Shown piece after piece: positions 50,535 through 60,957 of a stretch of 64,000 nt of DNA; positions within the stretch are counted from its first letter, which is position 1, and every line of letters begins with the position of its first letter. Source of the stretch: Nocardia sp. alder85J (lineage in GTDB: Bacteria > Actinomycetota > Actinomycetes > Mycobacteriales > Mycobacteriaceae). Location of the stretch: contig NZ_JAIUCZ020000003.1 of NCBI RefSeq assembly GCF_020176955.2, positions 806,001-870,000 of the forward strand, written 5' to 3'. A program made the position numbers and the translations under genes. The notes under the pieces are model-generated. The model had not been told where the DNA came from, made no database searches, and saw only the letters and a list, made by a program, of their open reading frames with translations.

Positions 50535-51600
50535 GCCGCCTGCCCTACCCGGCATCCTGACCGCGGCCCAATGCCGGCAAACGGCCGAATCCATCGCCGC
50601 GGCACAGGAATCCGACGGGGCCATCCCCTGGTTCACCGGTGGCCACACCGATCCGTGGGATCACGTGGAGAACGCGATGGCGCTGACCGCCGCGGGTCTG
50701 CCGGACGCCGCCCGCGCGGCATACACCTGGTCCGCCCGCAACCAGCGGCCGGACGGCTCCTGGCCGTCGCAGTTCCGGGCCGGGATCATCGAGAGCGAGG
50801 ACGTCGACACCAACTTCTGCGCCTACCTCGCGACCGGGATCTGGCACTACTACCTCTGCACCGGCGACCGGACCTTCACCGCGCGGATGTGGCCGCATGT
50901 GCGCGCCGCGATCGACTACGTGATCTCGTTGCAGCGCGGCGGTAACGGCGAGATCCCGTGGGTACGCGGCGCCGGCGGCGGCATCATCGACGAGGCGCTG
51001 CTGACCGGCTGTGCGAGCATGTTCCACAGCATCCGGTGCGCACTGGCGCTGGCCGATCTGCTCGGTATCGCGCAGCCGGAGTGGGAGGTGGCGGCACTGC
51101 GGCTCGGCCACGCCGTCCGCTACCACCCGGACGCCTTCGCCACCAAGGACCGCTACTCGATGGACTGGTACTACCCGGTGCTGTGCGGCGCCTTCCACGG
51201 TCCCGCCGCGCTGGCCCGGATCGACTCGCGCTGGGACGATTTCGTGGTCGGCGAGCTCGGCATCCGGTGCGTCGACGACCGGCCGTGGGTGACCGGCGCC
51301 GAGACCTGCGAGCTGGTGCTGGCGCTGGACACCGTCGGCGACCGGACCCGGGCCCGGCGGCTGCTGACCGCCATGCAGCACCTGCGGGAGACCGACGGAT
51401 CCTATTGGACCGGACTGGTTTTCGCCGACGGCAAGCGCTGGCCCGAGGAGCGGACCACCTGGACCGGGGCCGCGATGATCCTCGCCGCCGACGCCCTCTC
51501 GCGCACCACCGGCGGCAACGGGATCTTCCGGGAGTTCGCCGCGACCGCCGACGTCACCGCCGCCGGTCTCGCCTGTGATTGCCTGGCGTCGCGGCCCTGA
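50521..51600 (+). CDS. alpha/alpha-barrel protein, prenyltransferase- or glycosidase-like
   Basis: A 359-residue protein with repeated helix-hairpin units: AAGLPDAARAAYTWSARNQR, DVDTNFCAYLATGIWHYYLC then TGDRTFTARMWPHVRAAIDY, and GNGEIPWVRGAGGG. Such proteins are often labelled prenyltransferase (terpene-cyclase-like barrel), but TGD-x-F-x5-WP-x-VR-x-A is also usual in six-hairpin glycosidases, so a sugar-active role is as likely. The GTG at 50521 overlaps the methyltransferase end. The function is not established. Confidence 0.78.
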   Translation: MPAAEPPALPGILTAAQCRQTAESIAAAQESDGAIPWFTGGHTDPWDHVENAMALTAAGLPDAARAAYTWSARNQRPDGSWPSQFRAGIIESEDVDTNFCAYLATGIWHYYLCTGDRTFTARMWPHVRAAIDYVISLQRGGNGEIPWVRGAGGGIIDEALLTGCASMFHSIRCALALADLLGIAQPEWEVAALRLGHAVRYHPDAFATKDRYSMDWYYPVLCGAFHGPAALARIDSRWDDFVVGELGIRCVDDRPWVTGAETCELVLALDTVGDRTRARRLLTAMQHLRETDGSYWTGLVFADGKRWPEERTTWTGAAMILAADALSRTTGGNGIFREFAATADVTAAGLACDCLASRP

Positions 51601-51625
51601 GTCCCGGCCCGCGATCACCCGAGTC

Positions 51626-51985
51626 TCAGCCCGCGATCACGACGGCGAGCAGCGCCACCGCGGCGGGCAGCGACTGGGCGAACCAGGCCCGGCTCGCCCC
51701 GTTGACGGTGCCGTACACCCCGGCGACGATCACGCACAGCAGGAAGAACACCTTGAACTGATAGCCGGCGTGCCCGGCGGCCAGGCCCCACAGCAGCCCG
51801 GCCGCCAGGAATCCGTTGTAGAGCCCCTGATTCGCCGCCAGCGTGGCGGTCTCGGCGGCGAATTCGGCGGTGGTGCCGAACACCTCGCGCGCTCGCCGGC
51901 CGCGCCACAGGAACATCTCCAGCACCAGGATGTAGCAGTGGATCAGCGCGACGACCACCACCAGCACGTTCGCAACCACGGTCAT
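51626..51985 (-). CDS. DUF1304 membrane protein
   Basis: A 119-residue protein with four membrane helices: MTVVANVLVVVVALIHCYIL, then LYNGFLAAGLLWGLAA, FKVFFLLCVIVAGVYGTVNG and LPAAVALLAVVIAG. The family motif ANQGLYNGFLAAGLLWG is clear. DUF1304 has no settled function. The start at 51985 is the methionine before the first helix. Confidence 0.87.
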   Translation of the reverse strand: MTVVANVLVVVVALIHCYILVLEMFLWRGRRAREVFGTTAEFAAETATLAANQGLYNGFLAAGLLWGLAAGHAGYQFKVFFLLCVIVAGVYGTVNGASRAWFAQSLPAAVALLAVVIAG

Positions 51986-52048
51986 GGCGCCACATGCTAA
52001 AACCAGGCCATCGCGCGGCGAATTGCGACACACCGCACGTACCCGGGA

Positions 52049-53686
52049 TCACCCCCGGCCGAGGATGAACTCCGCGGCCTTCTCCCCGATCATGTAGCAC
52101 GGCGCGTTGGTGTTGCCGCCGGTGATGCTGGGCATGATCGAGGCATCGGCCACCCGCAGGCCCTCGATGCCGCGCACCCGCAGCTGCGGGTCGACCACCG
52201 CGCGCTCGTCGACACCCATCCGGCAGGTGCCGACCGGGTGGTAGACCGAGTGCACCCGGTTGGGCAGTTCCCGCCGCAGCGCCGTCTCGTCCGCGAAATC
52301 CGGTCCGGGCGAGAGCTCCTCGGTGACCGAACCGGCGATGGTCCGGTGCGCCATCACCTCCCGGATCAGCCGGATGCCCTCGATCAGGAAGTCCGCGTCG
52401 GCCGGATCGGACAGGTAACCCGGATCGATCAGCGGCGCCTGCAACGGATCCGCCGAGGCCAGCCGGAGTTCGCCGCGGCTCTGGGGATAGATCAGGGTCG
52501 GGAAGATGGTCATCGCCGCGCGGCGATCCACCATGTGCAGCTTGTCCTCGTCCTGATTCGGGAAGGGGTAGGCCCACGGCAGGGTGTGGATCTGCATGTC
52601 CGGCACCTCCTTCGCGAACTTGGTCCGCACGAATCCGGCCACCTCGAACACGGTGCGGCCGAACCAGGAACTGCCGCGGCGGAAGGTCTCCTGCAACACA
52701 CCGGAGGCGAAATGCGACGGAATGCCGCGGTGCAGCGCCTTCTTCGAGACGAAGGTCATCGGCACGAACAGGTGGTCGTGCAGGTTCTGGCCCACCGGCA
52801 GATCCGCGTGCACCTCGATGCCGAGATCGCGCAGCTGCCCGGCCGGGCCGATCCCGGACAGCAGCAGGATCTGCGCCGACCCCATCACACCGCCGGACAC
52901 CACGACCTCCTTGCCGGCCCGGATGATCCGCCGCGAATTCCCCTCGAGCACCTCGACGCCGGTGGCCCGGCCGTGCTCCACCACCACCCGTGCCACGTGC
53001 GCGCCGGTCAGCACGGTCAGGGTCGGATTCGACCGGTTGGTCAGGTACCCGCGAGAGGAACTGTAGCGCAAGCCATCCCGCACGCTCTGCTGGAAGATGC
53101 TGATGCCCTCCTGGGATTCGCCGTTGTAGTCGGCGATCCGGGGCGCGCCGAGGGTCTCGGTGGCGGCGGCGATGAACTCCTGCGCGATCGGGGTGAGCTC
53201 CTGCTGCCGGGTCACCTCGATCGGGCCGCCGGCGCCACGGAATTCGTCGGCGCCGCCCTCCCAGTTCTCCAGCCGCTTGTAGGCGGGCAGCACGTCGTCG
53301 TAACTCCAGCCCGTGCAACCCGCCGCGGCCCAGGAGTCGAAGTTGGCCCGGTTGCCGCGGACGAACAGCATGCCGTTGACCGAGCTGGAACCGCCGAGCA
53401 CCTTGCCGCGGGTCATCGGGACCTCGCGCTCGTTGGCGTGCTTCTGCGGAATCGAGTACTGCGACCAGGTCACCTTGTGCTTCAGCTGCGGCACGGTGTG
53501 CACCATCGTGATCATGCCGGGCGTGGTGACCAGCCGGGTGTCGTCCTTGCGACCGGCCTCGAGCAGGATCACGGACGCACCGGTCTCGGCGAGCCGGCTC
53601 GCCACGGTGGCACCGGAGCTGCCCGCGCCGATGACGACGTAATCGGCCTCGGTGGCGGACGACGGGGTGCGCGCTGAGTCGGTCAT
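52049..53686 (-). CDS. GMC-family FAD-dependent alcohol oxidoreductase
   Basis: A 545-residue GMC oxidoreductase of the choline-dehydrogenase type. FAD motif YVVIGAGSSGATVASRLAE, signature GKVLGGSSSVNGMLFVRG, second signature GGVMGSAQILLLSGIGP, and the active-site His in VHSVYHPVGTCRMG and NTNAPCYMIGEK. It oxidises an alcohol to an aldehyde or ketone. It is divergent from the CYP125-like gene around two KstR boxes, so it may oxidise the 26-hydroxyl made by the P450; that is inference. Confidence 0.9.
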   Translation of the reverse strand: MTDSARTPSSATEADYVVIGAGSSGATVASRLAETGASVILLEAGRKDDTRLVTTPGMITMVHTVPQLKHKVTWSQYSIPQKHANEREVPMTRGKVLGGSSSVNGMLFVRGNRANFDSWAAAGCTGWSYDDVLPAYKRLENWEGGADEFRGAGGPIEVTRQQELTPIAQEFIAAATETLGAPRIADYNGESQEGISIFQQSVRDGLRYSSSRGYLTNRSNPTLTVLTGAHVARVVVEHGRATGVEVLEGNSRRIIRAGKEVVVSGGVMGSAQILLLSGIGPAGQLRDLGIEVHADLPVGQNLHDHLFVPMTFVSKKALHRGIPSHFASGVLQETFRRGSSWFGRTVFEVAGFVRTKFAKEVPDMQIHTLPWAYPFPNQDEDKLHMVDRRAAMTIFPTLIYPQSRGELRLASADPLQAPLIDPGYLSDPADADFLIEGIRLIREVMAHRTIAGSVTEELSPGPDFADETALRRELPNRVHSVYHPVGTCRMGVDERAVVDPQLRVRGIEGLRVADASIMPSITGGNTNAPCYMIGEKAAEFILGRG

Positions 53687-53767
53687 GGTCGATGGTCCTC
53701 GCTGATCGGTCGGAGTTGTCGCGGGCGGACCGCGTACAACCCGGCGCGGCACCGCCTCGGATCACTG

Positions 53768-53781
53768 TAGAACAAGTTCTA
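53768..53781. promoter_or_regulatory. KstR box, GMC side
   Basis: TAGAACAAGTTCTA, a perfect 14-bp palindrome matching TNNAACNNGTTNNA, the KstR consensus for cholesterol catabolism genes. 82 bases before the GMC start. Confidence 0.78.
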
Positions 53782-53880
53782 ATCTTGGTGAAGATACCGC
53801 TACTCGATGCCAGGCGGAACCACCGCTCGGATACCGGTCATTTCGCCGAGATGACCAGCAAACTCATGCTTCAATCAAGG

Positions 53881-53894
53881 TAGAACTTGTTTCA
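53881..53894. promoter_or_regulatory. KstR box, CYP125 side
   Basis: TAGAACTTGTTTCA fits TNNAACNNGTTNNA at every fixed position. 42 bases before the P450 start. Confidence 0.72.
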
Positions 53895-53935
53895 TTTCTA
53901 ATGTCGGCGCAACGCTGCGCCCACAGGAGGAAGCC

Positions 53936-55180
53936 ATGTCGGCTCCAGCCTCGTCCGATCCCCTGCTGCCACCCGGATTCAACTTCACCGATCCCGATCT
54001 CTGGCACGTACGCTCCCCGGCCGCGGAGTTCGCCGCGCTGCGCCGCACCAGCGGCGTGTGGTGGAATGCGCTCGCCGACGCGGATTCGGCGCCGTTCCAC
54101 GACGGTGGCTACTGGGTGGTGAGCCGGCACGAGGACGTCAAGGAGATCTCCCGGCATCCGGAGCTGTACTCCTCCAACCGCAACGGCGCGATCATCCGGA
54201 TGCCCGCCTACACCACCGCCGAGCAGCTGGAACTCACCGCCGACGCACTGCTGGTGAACATGGATCCGCCGCGGCACACCAAGATTCGGCGCATCGTCTC
54301 GCAGGGCTTCACCCCGCGCGCGGTGGAGAGCCTGCGCGCCGCGCTGACCGAGCGGGCCGCGCGGATCGTGCACGCCGCCAAGGATTCCGGCGGCGGCGAT
54401 TTCGTGGAACAGGTCGCCGCCGAACTGCCGTTGCAGGCCATCGCCGATCTGCTCGGCGTGCCGCAGTCGGACCGCCGCCGCCTGTTCGAGTGGTCGAACA
54501 AGCTGATGAACACCGAGGATCCGGAGTTCGCGGGCGAATCCATGACGGCCAATGCCGAATTGCTCGGCTACGCCTGGAACATGGCCGAACAGCGCCGCGC
54601 CGCACCGGCCGACGACATCGTCACCCGGCTGGTGTCCGCCGACATCGACGGGGAGGCACTGGGTTCCGACGAATTCGGCTTCTTCGTACTGCTGCTGACC
54701 GTGGCCGGCAACGAGACCACCCGCAATGCGATCACCGCGGGCATGAAGGCGTTCGTGGACCATCCCGGGCAGTGGGAGCTGTTCCGGGACCGGCGGCCGG
54801 CCACGGCGGCCGACGAGATCGTGCGCTGGGCGACGCCGGTGACCGCGTTCCAGCGCACCGCGACCGCGGACCACGACTTCGGCGGGCAGCGCATCGCTGC
54901 CGGACAGCGGCTCGGATTGTTCTACGGCTCGGCCAATTTCGACGAGACGGTCTTCGCGGATCCGTTCGCCTTCGACGTGCTGCGCGATCCCAACCCGCAC
55001 GTCGGGTTCGGTGGCACCGGCGCCCACTACTGCGTGGGCGCGAACCTGGCCCGGCTGGAGATCGACCTGATGTGCAACGCGATCGCCGACACTATGCCGG
55101 AACTGCGGCAACTCGAGGAGCCGCAACGGCTGCGGCACGGCTGGATCAACGGCATCAAACACTGGCGGGTCGCCTACTGA
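53936..55180 (+). CDS. cyp125: cytochrome P450, CYP125-like sterol 26-hydroxylase
   Basis: A 414-residue P450 close in many segments to CYP125A1 of M. tuberculosis. I-helix VAGNETTRNAITAGMKAF, ExxR in DEIVRWATPV with TAFQRTATADHD, and the heme motif VGFGGTGAHYCVGANLARLE with the Cys ligand. CYP125 oxidises the C26 methyl of cholesterol or cholestenone to start side-chain breakdown. AGGAGGAAGCC precedes the ATG. A KstR box sits in its promoter, which agrees with the assignment. Confidence 0.9.
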   Translation: MSAPASSDPLLPPGFNFTDPDLWHVRSPAAEFAALRRTSGVWWNALADADSAPFHDGGYWVVSRHEDVKEISRHPELYSSNRNGAIIRMPAYTTAEQLELTADALLVNMDPPRHTKIRRIVSQGFTPRAVESLRAALTERAARIVHAAKDSGGGDFVEQVAAELPLQAIADLLGVPQSDRRRLFEWSNKLMNTEDPEFAGESMTANAELLGYAWNMAEQRRAAPADDIVTRLVSADIDGEALGSDEFGFFVLLLTVAGNETTRNAITAGMKAFVDHPGQWELFRDRRPATAADEIVRWATPVTAFQRTATADHDFGGQRIAAGQRLGLFYGSANFDETVFADPFAFDVLRDPNPHVGFGGTGAHYCVGANLARLEIDLMCNAIADTMPELRQLEEPQRLRHGWINGIKHWRVAY

Positions 55181-55262
55181 GACACCGGCGGGTCGCCTGC
55201 CGGCCGCCGCGCGCACCGAAGCGGAGCTACCGCCTCAGCTTCCGGGAAACTAGGATCGGGTC

Positions 55263-55745
55263 GTGACGATTCGTGACATCCCGGTACGCACGCTCTCCGA
55301 CGAACCCACCACCCTGGCCGACCTGCTCGGCGACAAGGCGCTGCTGGTGGTGAACGTGGCCTCGCGCTGTGGCCTCACTCCGCAGTACACCGGCCTGGTG
55401 GAACTACAGAAGGCCTACGGCCCGCGCGGTTTCAGCGTCGTCGGCGTGCCCTGCAACCAGTTCATGGGCCAGGAGCCCGGCACCGCCGCGGAAATCCAAG
55501 AATTCTGCTCGACCACCTACGGCGTGGATTTCCCGCTGCTGGAGAAGGTGGAGGTCAACGGCGAGGGCCGGCATCCGCTGTACGAGGAATTGACGCAGAC
55601 TCCGGATGCCGAGGGCGCCGCCGGCGATATCCAGTGGAATTTCGAGAAATTCCTGGTCGACCGCGACGGCAAGGTGGTCCGATTCCGGCCGCGCACCGAG
55701 CCGCAGGACCCGGCTGTGGTCGCCGCCATCGAAGCGGCGCTCTGA
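55263..55745 (+). CDS. glutathione-peroxidase-family thiol peroxidase
   Basis: A 160-residue GPx-fold peroxidase with Cys in place of selenocysteine: VVNVASRCGLTPQYTGLVEL; Gln in PCNQFMGQEPG; Trp-Asn in DIQWNFEKFLVD. In mycothiol-using actinobacteria it is probably served by thioredoxin. The GTG start at 55263 is the only sensible one. It follows the P450 gene by 82 bases on the same strand and may or may not share its promoter. Confidence 0.9.
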   Translation: MTIRDIPVRTLSDEPTTLADLLGDKALLVVNVASRCGLTPQYTGLVELQKAYGPRGFSVVGVPCNQFMGQEPGTAAEIQEFCSTTYGVDFPLLEKVEVNGEGRHPLYEELTQTPDAEGAAGDIQWNFEKFLVDRDGKVVRFRPRTEPQDPAVVAAIEAAL

Positions 55746-55758
55746 CCGAATACCGGAA

Positions 55759-57136
<1,378 letters not shown>

Positions 57137-57393
57137 CCGGCGGCCGCGACCGCACCGGATCACCCGGCGCCGGCGCGCACCCCGGCCGCACGTCGGCCGG
57201 GGTGCGCGTTCGCATGCGGCCGGACCTGTGACCGCACGCGCCCCGTTTGCCACTCGCGGCGCCCGACGGCGCACACTGAAGGTGAGCACATGCCCGTTCG
57301 CCATCGTTGCCGGGCGGTCGCTCACCGGCCGGTCCGGCGGACGCGGGTCATCGCCAGCGTGACCTCACCCTTCGGTAACCGTTCGGTATTTTC

Positions 57394-57421
57394 TTGACTT
57401 ATTCCAGAATAGGGGCATACT
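57394..57421 (+). promoter_or_regulatory. furA-katA promoter with Fur-type operator
   Basis: TTGACT (57394-57399) and CATACT (57416-57421) with a 16-base spacer containing TTATTCCAGAATAG, an inverted repeat of the mycobacterial FurA-box type. The second ATG (57429) is seven bases past the -10, as expected of a leaderless mRNA. Confidence 0.7.
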
Positions 57422-57428
57422 GATGGTC

Positions 57429-57914
57429 ATGCACGTCAGCGGATTCGATCCGCGCGAACGCTTACGCGCGGTCGGCCTGCGGGTCACCGCCCCGCGGGTG
57501 GCGGTGCTGGATGCTGTTGTGAACCAACCGCATTCGGATGCCGATCAGTTGGCTGCCCGGGTTCGCGAGGCCCTGGGCACGGTGTCGACACAGGCGATCT
57601 ACGACGTCCTGCACGCCTGCGTCAACGCCGGGCTGCTGCGCCGGATCGAACCGGCCGGTTCCGCCGCGCTGTACGAGGCGCGGACCGGCGACAACCATCA
57701 CCACCTGGTGTGCAAGAAGTGCGGCACGGTCGTGGACGTCGATTGTGCTGTGGGCCATGCCCCGTGCCTCCACCCGTCGAACGCACACGGCTTCGCGGTC
57801 GACGAGGCCGAGGTCGTGTACTGGGGCCTGTGCCCGAACTGCCGGACGGACGAGACGCCCGCTCCGGAAAACCTCAGCAGCTCTCCGATCGAGGAGGTTG
57901 CGCGCCGGCCCTAG
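57429..57914 (+). CDS. furA: Fur-family peroxide-responsive repressor
   Basis: A 161-residue Fur protein: VGLRVTAPRVAVLDAVVNQP (winged helix), STQAIYDVLHACVNAGLLRR, then DNHHHLVCKKCGTVVDVDC and YWGLCPNCRTDE, with two CxxC pairs for structural zinc and HHH for the regulatory metal. FurA represses a catalase gene until peroxide oxidises it. I choose the ATG at 57429 over 57423 because the -10 element ends at 57421. katA follows 12 bases after the stop. Confidence 0.92.
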   Translation: MHVSGFDPRERLRAVGLRVTAPRVAVLDAVVNQPHSDADQLAARVREALGTVSTQAIYDVLHACVNAGLLRRIEPAGSAALYEARTGDNHHHLVCKKCGTVVDVDCAVGHAPCLHPSNAHGFAVDEAEVVYWGLCPNCRTDETPAPENLSSSPIEEVARRP

Positions 57915-57926
57915 GAGGGTTCCCGA

Positions 57927-59414
57927 ATGACCGACCAACCCACGACAGGCAAGCCGACCACTACGAACACCGGGATCCGCGTCGCCAGCGACGATCAGTC
58001 ACTGACCGCGGGCACCCAGGGACCTGTTCTGCTGCACGACTTCTACCTGATCGAGAAGCTGGCCCAGTTCAACCGCGAACGCGTACCGGAACGGGTGGTG
58101 CACGCCAAGGGCGCGGGCGCCTACGGCGAACTGGTCGTCACCGGCGACGTCAGCCGCTACACCAAGGCGAAACTCTTCCAGCCCGGCGCCCGCACCGAAT
58201 CGCTGGTGCGGTTCTCCACCGTGGCCGGCGAGCAGGGCAGTCCCGACACCTGGCGCGACCCACGGGGTTTCGCGGTCAAGTTCTACACCACCGACGGCAA
58301 CTACGACCTCGTCGGCAACAACACCCCGATCTTCTTCATCCGGGACGCGAGCAAGTTCCCGGATTTCATCCGTTCCCAGAAGCGGTTGCCGGGCAACGGA
58401 CTTCGCGATCACAACATGCAGTGGGACTTCTGGACCCTGAGCCCGGAGTCCGCGCACCAGGTGACCTGGCTGATGGGCGACCGCGGCATCCCCAAGAGCT
58501 ACCGGCACATGAACGGCTACGGATCGCACACCTACCAGTGGATCAACGCCGACGGTGAGCGCTTCTGGGTGAAGTACCACTTCAAGACCGACCAGGGCAT
58601 CGACTTCCTCACCCAGGCCGAGGCGGACGAGACCGCGGGCCGCAACCCCGACGCGCACCGCCGGGACCTGTGGGACGCCATCGAGCGCGGCGATTTCCCC
58701 AGCTGGACCCTGCACGTCCAGATCATGCCGCTCACCGACGCGGAGGGGTACCGGTTCAACCCCTTCGACCTGACCAAGGTGTGGTCGCACCACGACTACC
58801 CGCTGATCGAGGTCGGTACGTGGACGCTGAACCGCAACCCGCAGAACTACTTCGCCGAGATCGAGCAGGCCGCCTTCGAACCTTCGAATCTCGTTCCGGG
58901 CATCGGCTATTCACCCGACAAGATGCTGCTGGGCCGGGTGTTCGCCTACGCCGACACCCATCGCTACCGGATCGGCACCAACTACGCCGAACTGCCGCCG
59001 AACCGGCCGCGCGCGGCCGAGGTGAACTCCTATGCCAAGGAGGGCGCGATGCGGCACTACTTCGCCGGACCCGAAGTGCCCGTGTACGCGCCGAATTCGT
59101 TCGGCGGCCCGCAGGCCGACCCGGCGACCGCCGGTGACGAGGGCCAGTGGAACTTCGATCCGGAGATGGTGCGCGCGGGCTACATCCAGCACGCCGAGGA
59201 CGACGACTTCGTCCAGGCGGGCACCATGGTCCGCGAGGTGCTCGACGACGCGCAGCGTGATCGCTTGGTGAGCAACGTGATCGGTCACGTCCTCGACGGT
59301 GTGCGCGAGCCCGTGCTGTCGCGCGTGTTCGAATACTGGACCAACGTCGACCCCGAGATCGGCAAGCGCATCGAGGCGGGCGTGCGTGGCGCCCGGACCA
59401 CCGGGCGCGACTGA
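57927..59414 (+). CDS. katA: catalase, monofunctional heme type
   Basis: A 495-residue heme catalase. Distal His in [18 protein letters not shown], Asn in [17 protein letters not shown], and the proximal tyrosine in [18 protein letters not shown]. It decomposes hydrogen peroxide in the cytoplasm. AGGAGG lies eight bases before the ATG. It is transcribed with furA; here the Fur partner regulates a KatA-type catalase instead of the KatG seen in mycobacteria. Confidence 0.96.
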   Translation: MTDQPTTGKPTTTNTGIRVASDDQSLTAGTQGPVLLHDFYLIEKLAQFNRERVPERVVHAKGAGAYGELVVTGDVSRYTKAKLFQPGARTESLVRFSTVAGEQGSPDTWRDPRGFAVKFYTTDGNYDLVGNNTPIFFIRDASKFPDFIRSQKRLPGNGLRDHNMQWDFWTLSPESAHQVTWLMGDRGIPKSYRHMNGYGSHTYQWINADGERFWVKYHFKTDQGIDFLTQAEADETAGRNPDAHRRDLWDAIERGDFPSWTLHVQIMPLTDAEGYRFNPFDLTKVWSHHDYPLIEVGTWTLNRNPQNYFAEIEQAAFEPSNLVPGIGYSPDKMLLGRVFAYADTHRYRIGTNYAELPPNRPRAAEVNSYAKEGAMRHYFAGPEVPVYAPNSFGGPQADPATAGDEGQWNFDPEMVRAGYIQHAEDDDFVQAGTMVREVLDDAQRDRLVSNVIGHVLDGVREPVLSRVFEYWTNVDPEIGKRIEAGVRGARTTGRD

Positions 59415-59465
59415 CCACCGATCCGATTCCCGTTGCAGTGCAGGATATTCCGTCCTGCCGTCGGC

Positions 59466-59525
59466 CTAAACCATTCCCCACCAGTAGAACAGGCAGGCCA
59501 GTATGAAGACTGCAACGGTGTCCAT
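59466..59525 (-). CDS. 19-residue hydrophobic peptide
   Basis: MDTVAVFILACLFYWWGMV, read on the minus strand, with GGGAGGGA five bases before the ATG. The sequence is one short membrane helix with aromatic residues at the end. It could be a small membrane regulator or transporter accessory peptide; it could also be a chance frame. The good ribosome site and hydrophobic bias are the only evidence. Confidence 0.45.
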   Translation of the reverse strand: MDTVAVFILACLFYWWGMV

Positions 59526-59608
59526 CGCGTTCCCTCCCGATCCTCGTGCCGTTCGTCCCTGCCATCATCCCTCGAGAATGCCGGGGCGGAACGAACTCTC
59601 AGGTGGGA

Positions 59609-59644
59609 CGGCCGGCCTGTCACCCCTCGTGGACAGGCCGGCCG
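59609..59644. terminator. 13-bp GC-rich hairpin, first of two
   Basis: CGGCCGGCCTGTC / GACAGGCCGGCCG, perfect, with a ten-base loop ACCCCTCGTG. Upstream of the peptide gene and downstream of katA. Confidence 0.65.
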
Positions 59645-59669
59645 GGTCTGCGCCGCACGGCCGCGGTCC

Positions 59670-59709
59670 CGGGTGCGGCCCACCACCCCTCGCCGGCGGG
59701 CCGCACCCG
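59670..59709. terminator. 12-bp GC-rich hairpin, second of two
   Basis: CGGGTGCGGCCC / GGGCCGCACCCG, perfect, with a 16-base loop that contains ACCCCTCG, also found in the first hairpin loop. The role as terminator is uncertain because the two are in tandem and not next to a stop codon. Confidence 0.55.
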
Positions 59710-59895
59710 AACCCCACCGTGCGGTGGTCTCGGATACCGGGTGCCGGGCGACCGTGAGTGTGGTCGTCACTGCCTGCCTCGAAACCCGGAACCGGTCTCG
59801 ACACAGACAATGCGGCCGCGCCCTTGGCGCGGCCTTAAGAAGATCTTGCGATCGGAATTGCTGCCGGTCGCGGGCATATTCCGGCCCGCGACGGG

Positions 59896-60534
59896 TCATT
59901 CGACGATCAGGACCACCAGCTGACGCATGCTGTGCCTGCCGTGCGCCCGCTCCTTTTCCGGATCGACGGGCGCGGAGGGACCGCCGACCCAGGTGATCGG
60001 CCGGCGCGGATCGATCTTGTCCAGTACGTCGGGCAGCGACGGATCGATCTGCCCGACCTGCACGACACATACGTGGCAATTGGGTAGCAACCCACCGCGG
60101 GTACCCTGCCCCGGACCGCCGTCGAGCACGATGGCGCCGGAATCGGCCACGGCGCCGGCACAGGCGGTCAGGACGGCGTCGGGCACCTCGGCCGGGTCGA
60201 TCGGGCCGCTGACCACCCGGTGTTCCGCGCCGGTGGCCCATTCGGCCAGCCAGTCCTCGGCCAGTCCGTCCGGCGCCAGCACCGAGGCCACGTTGTGGCT
60301 GCGCAGGGCGCCGGCCACGCTGTCCCCGACACCCTGTTCGGTGATGCGATGCACCTGGGCGCCGTTGTGCTTCATGCGCTCGGCGAACAGGTCGACGATC
60401 TCCGCGCGGTCCTCGGCGGTCAGCTCGGGCGCGTTGCGGCCGTAATTGCGCGGCACCGGAATCGTGCGGCCATCGTCCGGCAGCGCTTTCAACCCGTCGC
60501 GCACGCGGCGCAGGATCTCCTCCCGCGACGTCAC
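59896..60534 (-). CDS. LutC/YkgG-family protein (LUD domain)
   Basis: A 212-residue protein: VTSREEILRRVRDGLKALPD at the start, then DLFAERMKHNGAQVHRITEQ, GAVADSGAIVLDGGPGQGTR and LPNCHVCVVQVGQI, the usual LUD-domain segments. LutC works with LutA and LutB in lactate oxidation, but neither is nearby. The GTG at 60534 has GGGAGG at proper spacing. Its role alone is unknown; the lutAB genes may be elsewhere. Confidence 0.87.
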   Translation of the reverse strand: MTSREEILRRVRDGLKALPDDGRTIPVPRNYGRNAPELTAEDRAEIVDLFAERMKHNGAQVHRITEQGVGDSVAGALRSHNVASVLAPDGLAEDWLAEWATGAEHRVVSGPIDPAEVPDAVLTACAGAVADSGAIVLDGGPGQGTRGGLLPNCHVCVVQVGQIDPSLPDVLDKIDPRRPITWVGGPSAPVDPEKERAHGRHSMRQLVVLIVE

Positions 60535-60957
60535 GGTAGCCTCCCGTTCGAGCTCGCCTCCGGCCTCGTGGCCGCCGGATCGCCGGTGTTCGTTGCGTGG
60601 TGGCCGCTGCCGAGTGCCCGGCGACAGCGCGCGCGGAACGACTCCCGCCGCAGCAGCAGACAAGACAGAGTATCCGGTTTCGGCGGACAGACCGGATCGT
60701 CGGGATGTGAATACGTGTGATCTTGTTTGTCAGAGTACCCGCGGCACCACCCGTTCATGCCCTGCTCGACCGATCAACAGTGTTTTCGAAGTCCTCTTCA
60801 GCCTGTGCGGCCGACGTGATGGCAATCGGCTGAGCGAGCTCGCGGATTGCGACTGTCCGCCGGAACCGGTCACCATGCTGCATGTCGGACGTTCTCGCCG
60901 TCATCGTCTGCGTGGCCGCACCCGGCGGTCTGCGGCTGATGGTGGCCCGTGTGGGTT
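60535..60957. other. gene-free intergenic region
   Basis: About 420 bases between the leftward LutC-like gene and the MerR-like gene. Short open frames here lack ribosome sites and coding bias. The LutC promoter should be in the left part. Confidence 0.5.

Noticed and set aside
60531..60758. 75-codon leftward frame upstream of the LutC-like gene
   Set aside because: It overlaps the LutC start region, lacks a ribosome site and resembles no protein.
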